Shown: positions 62,761 through 64,000 of the stretch, piece by piece
Numbering within the stretch: position 1 is the stretch's first letter
Layout: each line of letters starts with the position of its first letter
Assembly: GCF_042429765.1 (NCBI RefSeq)
Contig: NZ_JBHLZU010000004.1
Location: 62,001-126,000 of the forward strand
Direction: 5' to 3'
From: Allokutzneria oryzae
GTDB taxonomy: Bacteria > Actinomycetota > Actinomycetes > Mycobacteriales > Pseudonocardiaceae
Length of the DNA: 64,000 bases
Translations under genes and position numbers: made by a program
Notes under the pieces: model-generated
What the model was told of the DNA's origin: nothing
The model's input: only the letters and a program-made list of their open reading frames with translations
Database searches by the model: none

Positions 62761-63732
62761 TCACCCGCCTCCTCCTCCGCCGCAGCCGCCGCCCCCTCCG
62801 CCGCAACCGCCTCCGCCGTCGCTGCTTCCCGAACCACATCCACTCCCGCCACCGAGGCCACCGGCGTAGAAGAACCCGCCTGCGGCACCGTGATCCGCGT
62901 AGGAAGCGGTGCGACCACGACGAACTAGACGTTGCGAACGCGCTTTTGGTTCACCCTTGATCGCGGAGATTCTGGTCGCCTGGTCCGGGTAGGCGGAGAA
63001 TCCGCGCAGTGCGATCGGTCCCAGCTGCGGGTGGCGCAGCGCGGCGGTGTGCAGGCCGGGCACGTCCACCGCGGTGTCGGGCGCCGTGACGACCTGTGTC
63101 GCGGCGTTGGTCAGCCGCGCGCCCGTGCTGGTCAGCGCGGGCAGCCGCCACGCGCGCAGCAGCACGGCGAGCAGACCCGTCAGCAGGAGCAGCAGTGTGA
63201 GGTAGCCGATCGGGTAGCCGCCGAACAGTCCGGTGAACCACCGCAGCACACCGACGGCCCCGAGCAGGAGCAGCGGGATGACGCCCTTGCGGCTGCGCGC
63301 GGTCGCGTCGAGGTCGGTGACCAGGCCCGCCTGCACGACGCGGTCGCGCACCGCGCGCACGCTCTTGTGGTTCTCCAGCCAGCGGCCCAGCCGGGCGGCA
63401 GGGACCGGCGTCGCACCCTCGGTGGAGGACAGCACGGCCGCGTCCACCGGGTGCTCCGCCCGCGCGCCTTCGACGGCCTTCACCCCGCCCGCTGTGCGCG
63501 ACGTGCGCAGCTTGTTCCCCAGCAGCAGCCGGGACATCGCCAGCTCGACCACGCGTTCGCCGCCCCCGGTGAGGTAGGCGAGCTCGTCAAGACCGACCGG
63601 CTCGGCGGAACCGGAGCGCGCCCCCCGGCGCACCCGCAGGCGCACCACGAGCGCCCAGACCACAGCGATCGCGAGTGCCGCTCCGTACAGCGCCAGGAAA
63701 CCCGGCCCCGAAATGCCCCACGGTTCGTTCAT
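62761..63732 (-). CDS. Second TIGR04222-type membrane protein with Gly/Cys tail
   Basis: 323 residues from ATG 63732, with a GGGGGGTGG site. An N-terminal span (GFLALYGAALAIAVVWALVV), the shared domain (GLDELAYLTGGGERVVELAM), two adjacent spans (about 147-190, including YLTLLLLLTGLLAVLL), and a second shared block (HTAALRHPQLGPIALRGFSA). The last 30 residues are Gly-rich with three Cys and end in poly-Gly. A paralogue of the protein at 61689, less Cys-rich, in its own transcript. Confidence 0.87.
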   Translation of the reverse strand: MNEPWGISGPGFLALYGAALAIAVVWALVVRLRVRRGARSGSAEPVGLDELAYLTGGGERVVELAMSRLLLGNKLRTSRTAGGVKAVEGARAEHPVDAAVLSSTEGATPVPAARLGRWLENHKSVRAVRDRVVQAGLVTDLDATARSRKGVIPLLLLGAVGVLRWFTGLFGGYPIGYLTLLLLLTGLLAVLLRAWRLPALTSTGARLTNAATQVVTAPDTAVDVPGLHTAALRHPQLGPIALRGFSAYPDQATRISAIKGEPKARSQRLVRRGRTASYADHGAAGGFFYAGGLGGGSGCGSGSSDGGGGCGGGGGGCGGGGGG

Positions 63733-63836
63733 CGCCACCCCCCAACCTCGCGAAGGAAGCAATATCGTGCGAGCTGGGTCACACCGGCTCAAAGTCTTTT
63801 GAGCAAGGCTTAGGGCAGCTTTAGGCAGGGGTTGAG

Positions 63837-64000
63837 CTAGGGGGTCTCGTCCGGCACCAGGCGCAGGCTGATCGAGTTGATGCAGTACCGCTGGTCGGTC
63901 GGCGTCGGGAAACCCTCACCCTCGAACACGTGGCCGAGGTGGCTGTGGCACCGCGCGCACAGTACCTCCACCCGGACCATGCCCATGCTCCGGTCCTCGC
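63837..64000 (-). CDS. msrB: Peptide-methionine (R)-S-oxide reductase, C-terminal part
   Basis: Only the last 54 codons are inside the window; the start lies beyond the right edge. Visible motifs: RVEVLCARCHSHLGHVFEGE with a zinc-binding CxxC, and DQRYCINSISL with the catalytic Cys. It reduces methionine-R-sulfoxide in proteins. It is the Rv2674 equivalent, ending the conserved block. Confidence 0.95.
   Translation of the reverse strand, partial: EDRSMGMVRVEVLCARCHSHLGHVFEGEGFPTPTDQRYCINSISLRLVPDETP

Noticed and set aside
62495..62960. Plus-strand Pro/Arg-rich frames opposite the second Gly/Cys tail
   Set aside because: Same cause: complement of poly-Gly codons.

Overview
This is about 64 kb of very GC-rich DNA from an actinomycete chromosome. 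GTG starts are common, and the genes are densely packed with frequent 4-bp ATGA/GTGA overlaps. The order sigA - ppgK - suhB - cei - DUF4193 - DUF3093 - dut - DUF3710 - hydrolase - OB-fold - DUF3159 - two TrkA - APC permease - TrmA-type methyltransferase - dxs - RNase D-like - DUF3000 - hemE - hemG/hemY - hemQ - methyltransferase-like - msrB matches the Mycobacterium tuberculosis block Rv2703 to Rv2674, from knowledge of that genome. The accessory content suggests Pseudonocardiales (inference). No plasmid, phage, transposase, rRNA, tRNA or CRISPR features were seen.

Layout. 1-660: end of a D,D-carboxypeptidase gene. 719-5508: a sigma-B/F-type partner-switching module: sigma factor, anti-sigma kinase, a divergent phosphatase-like/kinase-like/STAS fusion, a GT4 glycosyltransferase coupled to it, and a free STAS protein. 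5789-10938: GT9 transferase, BrkB-like membrane protein, SF2 helicase, secreted protein. 11215-15908: xylFGH-type sugar ABC operon with a ROK regulator, laid out like the Streptomyces rok7B7-xylFGH locus. 16060-19049: small proteins, a TetR/NTF2-like divergent pair with two visible operators, and a secreted protein. 19066-32834: the conserved sigA-to-trmA block. 32905-39728: ROK regulator, carbohydrate ABC importer and a GH63 glucosylglycerate-hydrolase-like enzyme. 39993-41927: dxs. 42002-51901: a two-component system, a YheO-like regulator with an aminotransferase, a secreted protein, a MASE1 protein, a class IV aminotransferase, and a fadB/fadA pair. 52030-59673: RNase D-like protein, LuxR regulator, dipeptidase, DUF3000 and the coproporphyrin-dependent haem genes. 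60524-63732: an operon linking a DUF692 enzyme to membrane proteins with Gly/Cys repeat tails. The window ends inside msrB.

Three things stand out. First, the DUF692 (multinuclear iron oxidase family) gene is translationally coupled on both sides, to a membrane protein ending in a (Ser)Cys-Gly repeat tail and to a small basic protein, with a second Cys/Gly-tailed membrane protein upstream. This looks like a peptide-modification system whose substrate may be a membrane-anchored tail. Second, a 204-285 bp palindromic element with CTAG-type inverted ends occurs four times, always between convergent genes; seven of its eight ends fall on a flanking gene's TAG stop. A second, 60-bp hairpin element occurs twice in the same setting. 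Third, the PP2C-like domain of the stress module has lost a metal-binding Asp, and its STAS domain carries Glu at the usual phospho-acceptor site. SigB/F-type promoter matches lie between the two divergent arms of that module.
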